In this document: positions 1 to 12,510 of the stretch, one piece after another
How positions within the stretch are numbered: position 1 is the first letter of the stretch
Layout of the letters: every line of letters begins with the position of its first letter
NCBI RefSeq assembly: GCF_019393635.1
Contig: NC_057866.1
Span: 124,867,897 to 124,931,896, forward strand
DNA length: 64,000 nt
Direction: 5' to 3'
Source of the DNA: Dromiciops gliroides
Lineage: Eukaryota > Chordata > Mammalia > Microbiotheria > Microbiotheriidae
Notes under the pieces: generated by a model
What the model was told of the DNA's origin: nothing
The model's input: the letters and a program-made list of their open reading frames with translations, nothing else
Database searches by the model: none
Translations under genes and position numbers: made by a program

Positions 1-679
1 TTTTCTTTTAAAAATTCTTTGTTACAAAGTGTGGGGGGGATATTTTTGGAAATGAAGGTGATATAAAAACAAAAGAGATCAATAAAACCCTTTGGCATTT
101 GACATCTGGGAACATCTCTTTAAATTTTTATTAAACATTACTACAAAGTAAAAGAAAACACATCAGTCAAAATTGGTAATCAAAACAATATTTTTCAAAG
201 CATGGCAAATGTCTCAAGAAGATTAAATTTAACCTAGTAACCATACTTAATACTTTTTGTGTTCCTTGAAGCTCCACACTAATGGGCTTCTGCATTCTAA
301 ATGAAAATTAATAAAAACCACAGGATAAGTCTGTTAGTGACTGGAAAAAAATCAAAATAACAAGTGTTATATAGATTTAAAAACAAAGCATATTATACAA
401 ACTTGCACCTTCCTTTTAAAATAATTAAAAGTAATTTTATAAATTCACATAACATACTCTTTCCCCATGTAATATACTTTTAAAAAAACTCTCCCAGGGA
501 ACATATCATTTACCTGGCTAACTGCTTAAATGCTTAACTTCAGTTACATAACAAATTTCTGAAATAGGTATGATGTCTCTTGCACAATGCACAAAGATGA
601 CATGCAGAGACTCCCTACAGTAAGCAACTTTGAGAAAAAAAATAAAACATTGTAACAGACATTTAGAATTTATATAGGT

Positions 680-870
680 CCAGTGCTTTATAATGAAAGG
701 GGCACTGGCTTGAGAATCTCAAGACCTGGATTTGAATCCTAACTTGTCTATTAACTCATCTGTAACCTTGGGTAAACATTTTATCTCTCTGGGCCCCAAT
801 GTCCCCATTTATAATGTGTGCTTATGTGTTCAACTTTACAAGTGCTCTGTAACTATTGATTACTAATCAA
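680..870 (+). repeat. MIR-type old SINE
   Basis: Shows the MIR layout: a dggatttgaatcc-like block, an acctTGGGtaaac core and a tctctgggcc...ccccatttataatg tail. Diverged. Confidence 0.7.
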
Positions 871-1984
871 TTTCTCAACATGGTACGTCAATATCAGTAT
901 CCTGTTTGATAGAAAACAAAACAGATACAGGGCCAGCTTTGTTCAGAAGTAGAGTAGAATGCTACTTCTTTAGGGGAATGGATAAGCTCCTTGAAGGTAA
1001 GGTTCATGACTTACACTTCCTTATATTCTATGTAATACCCATCACAGTGCCTGGGAAAAGCAGGTATTTAATAACCAGTTTTTACTTCTAAATCTGAAAA
1101 ATATGCTCCCCTCATAACAAAATAGTCCAGGGTCTGAAATTCTCATTCTACCTCCAAAACACCATCATTGAAATACGTCTTAGAATATCCCTCTAAGAAG
1201 ATAATACAGAACAATCACATTAAGTTAGCTGACACCTTGGAAGTTCAAAGTTGTCTGAGAATATTAGCTATATGACAAATTACAACTGACAGGGATCACA
1301 GAAGGACAAGGAAGAGCAGGGGTAGGGAAATCTGGCATTGGGGTTCTGGGCAGGAAGAGAAGGGAAAAGCACTAACATGGGGCAAGGATGTTCAAAGTAA
1401 GTTTTACTTACTTTACTATTTTGCCTATTGCTGACCCTGGTCATATAGAAAATCTGTGACAGTGATGAAAGAAAAAGTCAATAATGGAGATGTATGTATT
1501 ATAGGCCATGTACCAAATCTGGGTGTTCCCTCCAAAGGCAAAGTCCTGAACAAGGAGAAAGCAAACTAAATTGAGAAGCATTCATTGAACAATATAATTA
1601 ACATTTAATCAGTCATAACAAGCATACACTTTCACTTTCTATAACAGATCTTTAATTTTCAGAAGTTTAATTAATATTAAATGTTTTTACTGACAATTTA
1701 CATATACAGGGAGGTTATTCCTACCAAGAGTGAGGGTGGGATATACATTATGCCTTTGTTAATACTAATAAAATTAATTGCTGCTCATTCCTAGCGACAA
1801 ATGGTGTTTTTTCTCCTAAGTTTGCTTATGAATAAAAACAAAGCTACCAATCCAAGTTTTCGCTTTTTCCTGGGTTTAAAGTAGTAATGACTTTATTCTA
1901 TCTGAGAACTTAATTACAGACTATAACAGTAACACAAATATATGGGTAGTGTATATACATGTATACATATGTATAAAAACACTG

Positions 1985-2140
1985 TTGGCTTAATAGAAAG
2001 AATCCTGGGCTGGAATGAGGAAATCTAGGTTCAAATACTGACTCTAACACTTAGCAGCCATGTGATCTCGGACAAGTTCCTTAACCTCACTAAGTCTCAA
2101 TGTTCCCATCTAACAGCTGAGGAAACTACCTTCACTCCTC
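1985..2140 (+). repeat. MIR-type old SINE
   Basis: Contains ctaggttcaaatactgactct, the catgtgatctcgg core and the gttcccatctaacagctgagg tail of MIR. Confidence 0.7.
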
Positions 2141-2299
2141 ATGAAAAGCATCTATCTCATCCAATATGGTTAATTAGGTGTAATCATCATGCAAGCTGGG
2201 TGGATTCAAAATAGAGATGTCTACAAGTATTTGTGTAAGTTAACTAGTTACACCAAATTACTAATAAGACCATGGTCATAGGTTTGATCTCCACATAGA

Positions 2300-2780
2300 C
2301 CTGTCAATCAAGAAACATTTATCAACCATCTATTATGTCCCAGGCACTAAGGAAACACATACAGAAAGCAAACAGTCTTTGTCCTAAGTCACTCGAATTC
2401 CTTCAAAGACAGTAATACATGCTCATCTAAGTAAATGCAAAGTAATTGGGGAATGGGGGGGGGAGGGGGGATGGACTGAAGGAGAGGGGGGATCAGGAAA
2501 GGAAGTATGTGGTAACTGAGTGGAGTACTGAAGGGAGCTATAGACAACAAAAAGCACAGAGAAATACGATGAAATGTCATTTAGGAATAACCAAGGCTGG
2601 ACAATAGAGAACATGAAGGGGAATAAGGCTACAGAGGAAAGATGGAGACACTGTAAAAAGGCATTGAATGCCAAACAGGAGAGCTTATATTTTATCCTAG
2701 AGACAGTAAACTGAGAGCTTTTCAAGCAGCAATGCATCATGGTCATACATGTGCTTTAGGACTATCACTTTGGAATTTAT
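2300..2780 (-). mobile_element. L2/CR1-type LINE fragment
   Basis: Starts with the aaacatttatcaaccatctatt 3'-end motif and continues with gcattgaatgccaaacagg and ttatcctagagacagtaa blocks that recur in the larger copies at 17260-19100 and 26600-28520. G-rich insert near 2448-2490. Confidence 0.65.
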
Positions 2781-3089
2781 GCTCTATCCAGAGCAAGTCT
2801 GCATCCTTAATTTAACCCCAACTTGTTTTGAAAGGTATACCAGGCAAGAATAAGTACGTATAGCTTAGAGCTATCCAGTACATTGTGTTCATATTACTAA
2901 AAAAATATGTCAAAGCACTTCAAACAGCTGGTGGTCATTGATGACATTTTTATATCAAAAAACATTTCTTATCTACAAGGATGAGGATTTAGAGATTACT
3001 TTGTGCCTATAGATATTATGAAAATACTCTAAAGCATGCTAAAAATACTTAGTAAAGTCCAACTATACTATTGAAATATCTATTTTTTA

Positions 3090-3244
3090 AAATAGATTTT
3101 TTGGGGGCGGAGCAATGAGGGTTAAGTGACTTGCCCAGGGTCACACAGCTAGTAAGTATCAAGTATCTGAGGCTGGATTTGAACTCAGGTCCTCCTAAAT
3201 CCAAGGCCAGTGCTTTATACTCTGCGCCACCTAGCCCTGCCCCC
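3090..3244 (-). mobile_element. Young tRNA-derived CORE-type SINE
   Basis: Reverse-oriented SINE with the gacttgcccagggtcacaca core; flanked by the direct repeat gaaatatct (3073-3081 and 3245-3253). Confidence 0.9.
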
Positions 3245-3274
3245 GAAATATCTTTTTAAAGTGATTTTGATACA

Positions 3275-3440
3275 TTTGGTGGGTCCAGTCAGGTCTTAAA
3301 GAGTTGCCTGAGGCACTGGGAGGTTATGTGGCTTGTCCATGGTAACACTGCTAATATGTACTGGAGGTAAAACTTGAACCCAGGTCTTCTTGCTCCAAAG
3401 CTATCCCTGCAGCTACTGAGCCACACTGCCTGTCTCTGCG
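3275..3440 (-). repeat. MIR-type old SINE
   Basis: Diverged reverse copy with gtggcttgtccatggtaacac core and acttgaacccaggtcttc block. Confidence 0.6.
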
Positions 3441-3599
3441 TTGTACTAGGCAAAGAGCTAAAATAATCTTATCATAAACTGGAGTACTGGGATCTTTTTA
3501 AAAATTTGTGTTCAAAATTTAACACTGAACATAAATACAAAAAACCAAATTTGCTTAGTGACTCTTTACAATTAAAATAATCTCATAAAATAAATATAG

Positions 3600-4340
3600 C
3601 ACTAAGTCACTCTAATTCCCCACTGAAATTCTTTGTCCTTTGTTATCACTTATTTTTCCTTAATGTGAACACAGTGGATATTTCCTTTCTTACAGTTCTG
3701 TTTTTGCTTTACAATTTTTCATGTCTTTCCGGATTTCTTTGTATTCCTCATATTTTTCAGTCTTAATTGAATTATGGTATTGTTACATCAATGTGCCACA
3801 ATTTATCTAACATTTTCTTATTGCTGAACAATTAGGCTATTTGCAGTTTTCAGTAATTATATACAATAATGCTATAAAAAAATCTTTCAATGGATAGCTT
3901 TAAAAAAAATAACATTTTCAGGGTATATGTCCTACAAGAGAATTATTGGGATAATAGGTATGTTTATCTAGCTTTGACACCAGCCTGTTCCATTGCTCTG
4001 CAAACAGGTCGGCAATTCTACCAGCAGTGAACAAATGTACCCATTTCTCTACAATTCCAATAATACTGAATTTCCTTGCTTTAATTGTTATTGCCAGTTT
4101 GATGACATGAGGTATACCTCAAAGTTGTTTAAATTTGCATCTCTGATTATCTTTTCACATGATTATTAACAATGTACTTCCTCATTTGAAAATTGCCTTG
4201 CATAATTTGATTTTTAACCAATTGTAAACTAAAAGTTATGACTGCGATTTAAAAAAATTTCTAATATATTTTATGACATTTTTATCTGTCATATTTGTCA
4301 CAAAATTTTTCCCAAATTATTCAGTGTCTTATTTTTATAT
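3600..4340 (-). mobile_element. L1 3' end fragment
   Basis: Reverse complement of the marsupial L1 3' region: blocks such as cttattgctgaacaatt, attctaccagcagtgaac and gaggtatacctcaaagttg match, inverted, the forward copies at 11490-12335 and 43282-44085. Strongly diverged. Confidence 0.6.
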
Positions 4341-5655
4341 CCCCTGCAGCTAGCACAATGTCTTGTACATAGAAAATGTTTAACCAGTGTTTTCTGAATG
4401 AATGCTTTGACAGAGGTTTAGAAAAGAGACTACTACAATTTATAAACCATTTTAAAAAGAAATCTCTCTCTATAACCTCAGAAGCTCCCATGGCTTTAAG
4501 TAAAATCTCTATGAAGATGAGTCCCAGATCTACAGATCCAGATCCACTCTCTCCCCCAAGTTGAATCCTGGATCACCAACTGTCTTTGATCCAGTGACAC
4601 TGGCCTGGCCTCTTTGCTGTTCTGAATAAAGCACTCTATCTTTCTGCTCCTGGAATTTTCTCTGACAGTTCCTGAATGCCTGCAACACTCTCCCTCCTTA
4701 GTTCTACCTGGCTTCCCAGGCTTCCTTTAAGTCCCAACTAAAATGCCATCTTTGGCAAAAAGCCTTTCCAATCCCTCTTAATTCTATTGCCTTCCTTCTG
4801 TTTAATTATGTCCTGTTTATAGATTGTGCATATCTGTTGTCTGCCCCCTTGTGAGCCCCTTGAGGGCAAAGACTGTCTTTTGCCTCTTTTGCATCAGCAG
4901 CAATTAGCACAATGACTAGCACATAGTAGGCCCTTAATGTTTATTGATTTGTCTGCAACATATTTCAAAGTGGATGTCCTGGGGACATCTTCCACTCAAC
5001 ATGTCCTATACTAAACTCATCTTTTTCCCTAAACCCTTCCCTCTACCAAACGTTCCAACTTATGTAAAAGGCATCAACATCCTTCCAGTGTCTCTGGTTC
5101 ATAATTCTGGCATTATCCTTCATGCATCAACCTCATGTATATATCATTTATCAAAATTTTGCCATTTCTACTTTTATAACATTTCTCATATCTAACACTA
5201 TCTGTCCATTCAAACAGGTACCATCTTAGCTTAGTTCATAACTGCTGCAACAACCTACCAAACGTTCTCCTGGCCTCAGGCCTTTTACCACTCTCATTCA
5301 TGCTATACACAGCTGCCGAAGTATAATTTTCCTTAAACCCAAATCTGACCATAAAACTCCCCTGCTCATTCAACTCCAATGGCTTCCAATTACCTCAAGA
5401 ACCAACTCCTATGTTTACTTTTTAAAAGTCCTATACAACCTGGCCCCAACCTATCTTTTCAGCCTAACTGGACATTACTCTCCCTCTTGCACTCTATAAT
5501 CCAGCCAAACTAGTCTTCTCTCTGTTTCCTCATTCAGACACTCCATAACTCCTTTTCTGTACCTCTAAACTGGCCAACCCTTCAAGACATGCAATGTACT
5601 CCCTTCTTACCCTGTACTAAACAGAAGCCCCTTTTTCCTTTAAAATGTAGCTCAG

Positions 5656-5808
5656 GGGGCAGCTAGGTGGCGCAGTGGATAGAGCGCTGGCCCTGGATTC
5701 AGGAGGACCTGAGTTCAAATCCGGCCTCAGACACTTAACACTTACTAGCTGTGTGACCCTGGGCAAGCCACTTAATCCCAATTGCCCTGCAAAAAAAAAA
5801 AAAAAAAA
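5656..5808 (+). mobile_element. Young SINE, first of a tandem pair
   Basis: Full-length copy with A-rich tail. Flanked by the direct repeat ttaaaatgtagctcagggg at about 5640-5658 and 5809-5827. Confidence 0.93.
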
Positions 5809-5827
5809 TTAAAATGTAGCTCAGGGG

Positions 5828-6066
5828 AGAAGCTAGGTGACAAGCTAGGTGACACAATGTATAAAGCACCAGCCCAGATTCAGGAGGACCTGAGTTCAAA
5901 TTTGGTCTCAGCTGTGTGACCCTGGGCAAGTCACTTAACCCCAACTGCCTCACCAAAAAAAAAAAAATCTGGTCTCAGACACTTGACATTTACTAGCTGT
6001 GTAACCCTGGGCAAGTCACTTAACCTTCATTGCCCTACAAAAAAAAGGAAAGAAGGAAGGAAGGAA
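5828..6066 (+). mobile_element. Young SINE, second of a tandem pair, with internal partial duplication
   Basis: Shares its left target repeat with the preceding SINE; a third copy (taaaatgtagctcagg) is at 6068-6083. The tail half (tctcagacacttgac ... cttaac) is present twice, separated by an A-run, and gctaggtgacaa is duplicated at the head. Confidence 0.88.
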
Positions 6067-6161
6067 ATAAAATGTAGCTCAGGCTCCATATCTTCAGCAT
6101 GAAGACCTTCCTAATCCCTACCTCTGAACCCATCCATCCCAAACTACCTTATATTTAATGC

Positions 6162-6164
<3 letters not shown>

Positions 6165-6241
<77 letters not shown>
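6165..6241. repeat. (TG)n(GA)n microsatellite
   Basis: Uninterrupted TG to about 6196 followed by AG to about 6241. Confidence 0.97.
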
Positions 6242-6244
<3 letters not shown>

Positions 6245-6639
6245 ATTTGGGAGATTAAAATGACTGCATTTATTATTCAAAGAGATATAGGTTCAACTGA
6301 TTCAACTCATAACTAGAAAAATTCCTATGCCAGAACACTTGTATTATTTTAAAATTTCTTTCTTAAATATATTTAAAATAATTTGCTAAAAAGACTTAGG
6401 TTTTGCACTATCTTAAAGAGTAAAACTTCTCATAAGAAATAGTTTTGATTTGAAAGACAAGACATATGGTTTCACCTAATGTCAAAATCATCCCCTTTAA
6501 AAAAATCAATTCCATCAAAATTTACAAGTAAACAAAATGGAAAAAACAGAAGAGTACTGGATATGCCAGAAGTCCTTCATTAGAAAAAAACAAGGGCTGC
6601 TTTAAAACTTTAAAGTAAGATCAAAAGTACTAAGACATG

Positions 6640-6895
6640 GGGTTGAGATAGATACAATGCAGAGAGCACTGGACCTGGAGTCTAGATGTTGCCAGTCAAA
6701 TTGAGATTCACACACTTATTAGCTGTATGACCCTATAACTTAACTTCTCTCATACTCAGTTTCCTTGTCTGTAAAATGGAAATAGTAATAGCACCTACCT
6801 CCTCCTGGGTTTGTTGTGAAGATAAAATAAGATATTTGTAAAGCACCTTGCAAACCTTAAAAGTGCTACATAAATGCTATTATTAAGATTATTTA
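6640..6895 (+). repeat. MIR-type old SINE, near full length
   Basis: Contains gagagcactggacctggagtc, ttagctgtatgacc, ctcagtttccttgtctgtaa and the 3' agcaccttgcaaaccttaaa block. Confidence 0.8.
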
Positions 6896-7279
6896 TAAAA
6901 TACAACCTAAACCAAATAGAAAGGTAGGCTACCTGCACCATCATTTACCATTCTACAACAAGCATCATTAAACTCAATAGTTACCACTGTGCTTGATGCC
7001 TCACAAATACTGTGTTCTCAAGAAAGGGCTTTTTCAGTCAGCCTGGCACACAACATTACTTCTACGAATATGAAAAAACAGTTCTTTTGTTCCATCCACT
7101 GATCAAGACATTTTAAAAAGTTGAAGGGAAAGAGTGGGGATTAGAAAAAATAAGCTAACAAAAGGGACCAATGCCACAGTCCCAATTATTCTCCAGAGAT
7201 CAATTATCTATCATCTAGAACAGTCCAGAATAAGGAATAAACAAAGGTCATTAAGTACATCAAGTATATACACACGTAC

Positions 7280-7345
7280 AATAATTAAAGACAGCACTTT
7301 GCTTGGTACATATTAGGCACTTAATAAATGCTTGCTGAATTGACA
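7280..7345 (+). mobile_element. L2 3' end fragment
   Basis: gcttggtacatattaggcac followed by ttaataaatgcttgctgaat is the L2 3' terminus. Confidence 0.6.
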
Positions 7346-7604
7346 CTATAGTTCTTGCATTTTACTTTCAAGCCCCTAGACCCTCCTTCATCCTATTTAC
7401 TCTAACATGAGCCAAAAATTCTAATAAGCTTGGTTATCTGATTTCCTAGTCATCAATAGAATGCTAATTTGGGATATCGCAGGATATCCCCCCCCCCAAA
7501 AAAAAAGAAACAAGAATTCAAAAAGCATATAGCATAGAAGCAAAGTGCCCTAAATACTTTAACAATCCCTTGAGGGCATCACTACATTACAGTATACTAT
7601 TTAT

Positions 7605-7790
7605 AATCACAGTCATAGATTTAGAGCTGCTAGGGACCTCAGAGGTCACACAGTACAATACTCAATTTACTCATGAGGAAATTAAGGCTAAGATGTTAAT
7701 GAACTTGCCCAAGATATCACAAAGCTGGGAATTTGAACTCTGATATCAAATGCCTTACTTTTTTCTTATTATAGCATGTTGCCTCCTGAT
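7605..7790 (-). repeat. MIR-type old SINE
   Basis: Reverse copy: tttactcatgaggaaattaa, aacttgcccaagatatcaca, gggaatttgaactctgat. Confidence 0.7.
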
Positions 7791-8816
7791 GACTGGAAGT
7801 CTTCAAAATAAGGTTAGGTATGACATGTTCAGCATGTTATTTAAGATAACAGGAAACTACTATTATTTGGAAAAAGTAACATAAAAATAGTTGATTATAA
7901 AAAGTTTTTGTCACTTCTGCAAAATAATCATGTTTGGACTAAAATATCTCTTAGATCTCTTCCAGCTTTAAAATTTTATAACTGAAAAACTTCTAAGTTC
8001 AATTTACCTGGAAAACTAAGCTACATGGAACATCTACTCCCAATGAAGTCAGGTTAAGGAGGCATTACTGTAATAGGCTACAAGAACATATGAGCTGGGG
8101 AAAAAGATCTGCTTAGAATTTTATAAATAAATCCTGAGAAAAATGAGAGCAGTCATATCAGAAAATATTTTACTATGGTATTTCACAAAAAAGCAAATGC
8201 TACACTTACACTTAACTAAGAATTAAATTTCTCAGGTTTTACAACAAAATTGTAAATTTATCCTAAAAGGAGACTTTTATTATACTAATTTAATTTGGAA
8301 GATTGTCTTCTAACCACCCATTTCATCTCATATTCAAGGTCCTTAAATATTTGACTTGTTAGAAATACAAATTACAGTGTTAATATTAGCTTAGACTTCC
8401 ATAAAATATCTAAAATTAAAAGACTTGTTTTAAAATAATATACTTGATTATTAGTAATAAATAAATATAATTTACTTTTCAAAATTTAATCATTTTATTT
8501 CACACAGCTATGCACATGGAATTTTTAAAGCCTTGTCAATTACACTTCTCTTGTCAGGCATAAGTCCAATAATAATGCAATATTTGGATTGTAAATATAA
8601 GGCATTAAAAAATTCAAATAAAGACTTTCTTCACAAGTTCTCACTTATATAAAACTTTCTCATACATTCAAATTTTGGAGCCCTAATGACAATTTACTGT
8701 GAAAGGTCTAAAATCATTGATGTTGATTGGCATAAGAAAAATTATGTGAAAAACAAGATTTAAATTAATTCAACTGTCTGCTTTCAGTTACATTTTACTC
8801 TTAAAACATACCATGG

Positions 8817-8943
8817 GGGCAGCTAGGTGGCACAGTGGATATAGCATCGGCTCTGGATTCAGGAGGACCTGAGTTCAAATCCAGCTTCAGCCACTTGACA
8901 CTTACTAGGTGTGTGACCCCCATTGCCTTGCCAAAAAAAACAC
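8817..8943 (+). mobile_element. Young SINE
   Basis: Slightly shortened in the CORE part; flanked by aaaac(c)ataccatgg at 8803-8816 and 8944-8958. Confidence 0.92.
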
Positions 8944-9738
8944 AAAACCATACCATGGTTTAATCTTTAATGTGATTTTGTATTATAAACTCTTAAGCTT
9001 TAGTGCATTATGGAAAAGATGAAACTAGTGTTTCCTGACTCTGGCTTTGCAAGACCACACTGTATTTCCAATTTCCAAAGGTATATAAGATGATTTCCCA
9101 AAAGTCTTAAAACAAAATTAAATTCAGTTAAACTCCTTAAAACTGAATATGTACTTTTGGGAAGGAGAATTAAATATGAATACTATGAATCAAGCAACAT
9201 GAGTAAGACAGAACAGGTTCCAACTCTCAAGTACCAGACATTCCAATGGAGTTATATTGGAATATGGAACTTTTCGGGCCAACCAAATTTGCTTGGTGGC
9301 TACCATAGCCTTGACCTAACAACAATATGTCAAAAATTTTGGTAAAGTCAATAGATACTCTGTAGAATTTCTTGTACTTCTGTGTACCAAAAGACATATC
9401 CATTAGACCCAAAGTAATTACCAAATCTTTTCAAGTTATAATTGTCATTTCTAAACTTGTCACTGTATGCTGGGGAAGGGGTTGCTCCAAATTAAATTAT
9501 GAAAATTCCTTTTGGAGGATGAAGAATTGGTGAAGGTTTAGAGTGATTTCTAAAATAATCACGCTTGACTACAATAACCAAGCAGGGAAAAAAGAAAGCA
9601 GATATAAAGGGGGTATTTAAGCACATAGCTCAGCAAAAATGGTTTTCAGATACATAAGTAGGCTCTGATTAGGAGCCAAAGACCATGTGGACCTTCAGTG
9701 TGACTGATTTGGGAGGATGGATAAAAAGGTATGGATGG

Positions 9739-9883
9739 GGGGCAGCTAGGTGGTGCAGTGGATAAAGCACCAGCCCTGGATTCAGGAGGACCTGAGTTCA
9801 AATCCAGCCTCAGACACTTGACACTTACTAGCTGTGTGACCCTGGGCAAGTCACTTAAGCCTCACTGCCCTGCCAAAAAAAAT
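9739..9883 (+). mobile_element. Young SINE
   Basis: Full-length; exact 13-bp target duplication aaggtatggatgg at 9726-9738 and 9884-9896. Confidence 0.95.
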
Positions 9884-9944
9884 AAGGTATGGATGGAGTA
9901 AGAGGAGCACCAAAGAGAAAACAGAGCTTGGCCCTAACCACAAT

Positions 9945-10090
9945 CTCAAAAAAAAGCACTAGATTAGGAAAGGGCCAAGGTTCAAATTCCAACTGTGAAA
10001 CTTACTATGTGAATTTGAGCAAGTCACTTGACTTTCCTGGGCCTCAAATTCTTGTCCATTTCTCAAACTACAATCCTATGACTGAGGACA
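9945..10090 (+). repeat. MIR-type old SINE
   Basis: Contains aaggttcaaattccaactgt, gagcaagtcacttgac and cctgggcctcaaattc. Confidence 0.7.
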
Positions 10091-10109
10091 GTGGCTTGAG
10101 GGTATGGAC

Positions 10110-10200
10110 CACATTTTAACCTATCTTTGTATCTTTCCCTTAATACTTGTCACAGTGTACTGCATGTACTAGGTGCTTAATAAAAGTGTGTTTACATCTC
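10110..10200 (+). mobile_element. L2 3' end fragment
   Basis: Ends gtactaggtgcttaataaaa, the L2 terminus. Confidence 0.55.
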
Positions 10201-10655
10201 TTTTGATGAGAATAAAGCTTCATTATTGAAAAATAAATTAACCAGTGACTTCAGAGGACTGAAAGTATAATTATGACCACTAGTACAGAATAAAGCATAA
10301 CTTTCAAGTATAATCAATATATTGATTTGCTTTGCTGGATTTTACTTATTTATTACAAGGAAAGGTCCTATAGGAAGAGGGCCAGTGTCATCAGGAAGGG
10401 ATGGTGATACAAAAAAACACACCAATAAGACTTAGGGAAAAAAAGGTATATTAACCACTCCTCCAAACAATCTTCCAAAGTAAATAATTATCTTTTATGG
10501 AACAATAATACTAGTGGACTTGCACAACTTTCTTGTCAATCTCCACAAAACTAAAAAGACAATTCTCAGACCCCAGAAAAGCATTGTATATCTTTTAGGT
10601 AACTGTAGAGTGACGAAGACACAAAATCACTGTCTGCCTTTAAAATACTGTTGTT

Positions 10656-10844
10656 GGGGACAGCTAGGTGGCGCAGTGGATAGAGCACCAGCCCCGGATT
10701 CAAGAGGACCCAAGTTCAAATCCAGTCTCAGACACTTGACACTTACTAGCTGTGTGACCCTGGGCAAGTCACTTAACCCTCATTGCCCTGCTCCCCCCCA
10801 ACCCCCCCCCCCCGAAAAAATTGTTTAAAAAAATCCAATAAAAT
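10656..10844 (+). mobile_element. Young SINE with C-rich expansion
   Basis: Full-length SINE whose end carries a poly-C tract (about 10793-10813). Target duplication aaaatact(g/t)ttgtt at 10642-10655 and 10845-10858. Confidence 0.92.
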
Positions 10845-11489
10845 AAAATACTTTTGTTATCCCTCTTTGCCATTCCTTTTCCTCAGAATACATGTTTTCA
10901 GTGACAGTTCTACTTTGGAGCTGCCTACTTCATTAATACAACTGAAATACATTTCTGATGTTGAAAGAAAACATTCAAGCAATTTTCAAGTGTACTGATT
11001 AAGGGGAGAACAGAAGGAGAATCTGATTTACTGTCAGTCTTAAGAGGTTTTATTAAAACCACAATGAAGTATATTTTGTTTACATAACACTAGACATTTT
11101 TATCATGATTTCCCACATACCAGCTTAGCCTCCAAACCAACCTGGACCTTCTGAAACAAAAGGAGGAAAATCAGGGAGAGGAGAATATTGCATATAATGC
11201 CAAACGTAGTCACTGTGTTTGGTTTTGTTTAACTGTCATTCGTTGTTACAAGAGAAGGCACATGAGAGAGTGAGGTGGGGGGAGAATTAACATCTGGAAA
11301 TCATAATGTAGAATAAAATGGATTAAGCTTACTTTTTTAAAATAAAAAAATAACCTATTTTTGCCCATTTACCATTATTCAATAATGTCTACAAGTTCTA
11401 AATATGATTTTCAAATAAAAAGGCACTATATTCACATTAAATTTGACATGGAATAGGCATTATACAGTGGGGAAAGTACAAGATTTACA

Positions 11490-12335
11490 CTAATCATTAA
11501 AGGAATGCAAATAAAACCAACTCTAAGGTTCCATCTAATATCTATCAGATTGGCAAAACTGTAAATAACAAACACCGAATGGACTGTGGGAAAACAAGTA
11601 TAACAATATGCACTTTGGTGGAGCTATGAATTGGTACAACCATTCTGAAAAGTAGTTTGAACTATGCTCCAAAAGTTACTAAACTCTACATACTCTTTAA
11701 CCCAGCAATACCACTACTAGGGCTATAACCCAAAGGCATAAAGAGCAAAAGGATGCAAGTACACAAAAATATTTATAATAGCTCTTTTTATGGTGACAAA
11801 AAAATGGGAAACTGAGGGGGGTATCCATCAATTGGAGAATTTATAAACAAGTTATGATATATAAATGTGGTAAAATATTATTAGGTAGTATTCAGCACAG
11901 TGTGTAGCTCAAAGTAGGCACTTAATAAATGTTTATAGTATTATAGTGTACTGAAAGAAACAATAAAGGGGATGATTTCAAGAGAAACCTGGGAAGATTT
12001 GTATGAACTGATGCAGAAAGAAGTGAGAAGAACCAGAAGAATAATTTATACAAAAACATTTTAGAAACAAACAAGACTTAAGAACTCTTGATCAATGTAA
12101 TGATGAACCACAAATTCCAGAGGACTCATGATGAAACATACTACCCACATCCTAATAGAGAAGTAATGGATTCAGTGTACATATTTAGACATATGTGTGT
12201 ATCTGGGCATGGCCAATGGGGGAGTTTATTTTGCTTAACTATAAATATTTGTTACAAGAGCTTTATTTTTCTTTGGAGGGAGGGGAAGGAAGATTCTGAA
12301 AAAAAAATTTAAGCAATTAATTTCTTTTTAAAAAA
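11490..12335 (+). mobile_element. L1 3' end
   Basis: Matches the marsupial L1 terminal region: ggttccatctaatatctatc, tggagctatgaattggtac, taacccagcaataccactac, tgaactgatgcagaaagaag. Diverged. An L2-terminus-like motif (aaagtaggcacttaataaat) is embedded near 11910. Confidence 0.75.
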
Positions 12336-12344
12336 AGAAAGAAA

Positions 12345-12510
12345 AGAGCTGGATTTAGAGTTCAGAAGACCTGGAGTTCAAATCCTAATCACTGTGAGAA
12401 AAAGCACTTAACCTCTTTGATATTCAAAGATTCATTTGATATTCATTTGTAAAATGGTTTAACTATATGGTACTTAAGGTCCCTTTTACCTGCTAATCTA
12501 TGAATAAAAT
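12345..12510 (+). repeat. MIR-type old SINE
   Basis: ggagttcaaatcctaatcac, aagcacttaacctctttg and a degraded tail. Confidence 0.6.

Larger units (their letters stand above)
4560..6150 (+). mobile_element. L2-type LINE 3' region, interrupted by two SINEs
   Basis: The left part contains the L2 3'-end signature (gagccccttgagggcaaaga ... gcacatagtaggcccttaat). The part from about 4960 to 5640 and 6084-6150 resembles further L2-type sequence (cctggccccaacctatcttt, ccttcctaatccctacctct). Frames are broken. Two SINEs at 5656-6066 split it. Confidence 0.6.

Noticed and set aside
5656-6066. tRNA genes, suggested by A-box- and B-box-like motifs in the SINE heads
   Set aside because: These are tRNA-derived SINE promoters without a cloverleaf, repeated dozens of times with A-rich tails and target duplications.
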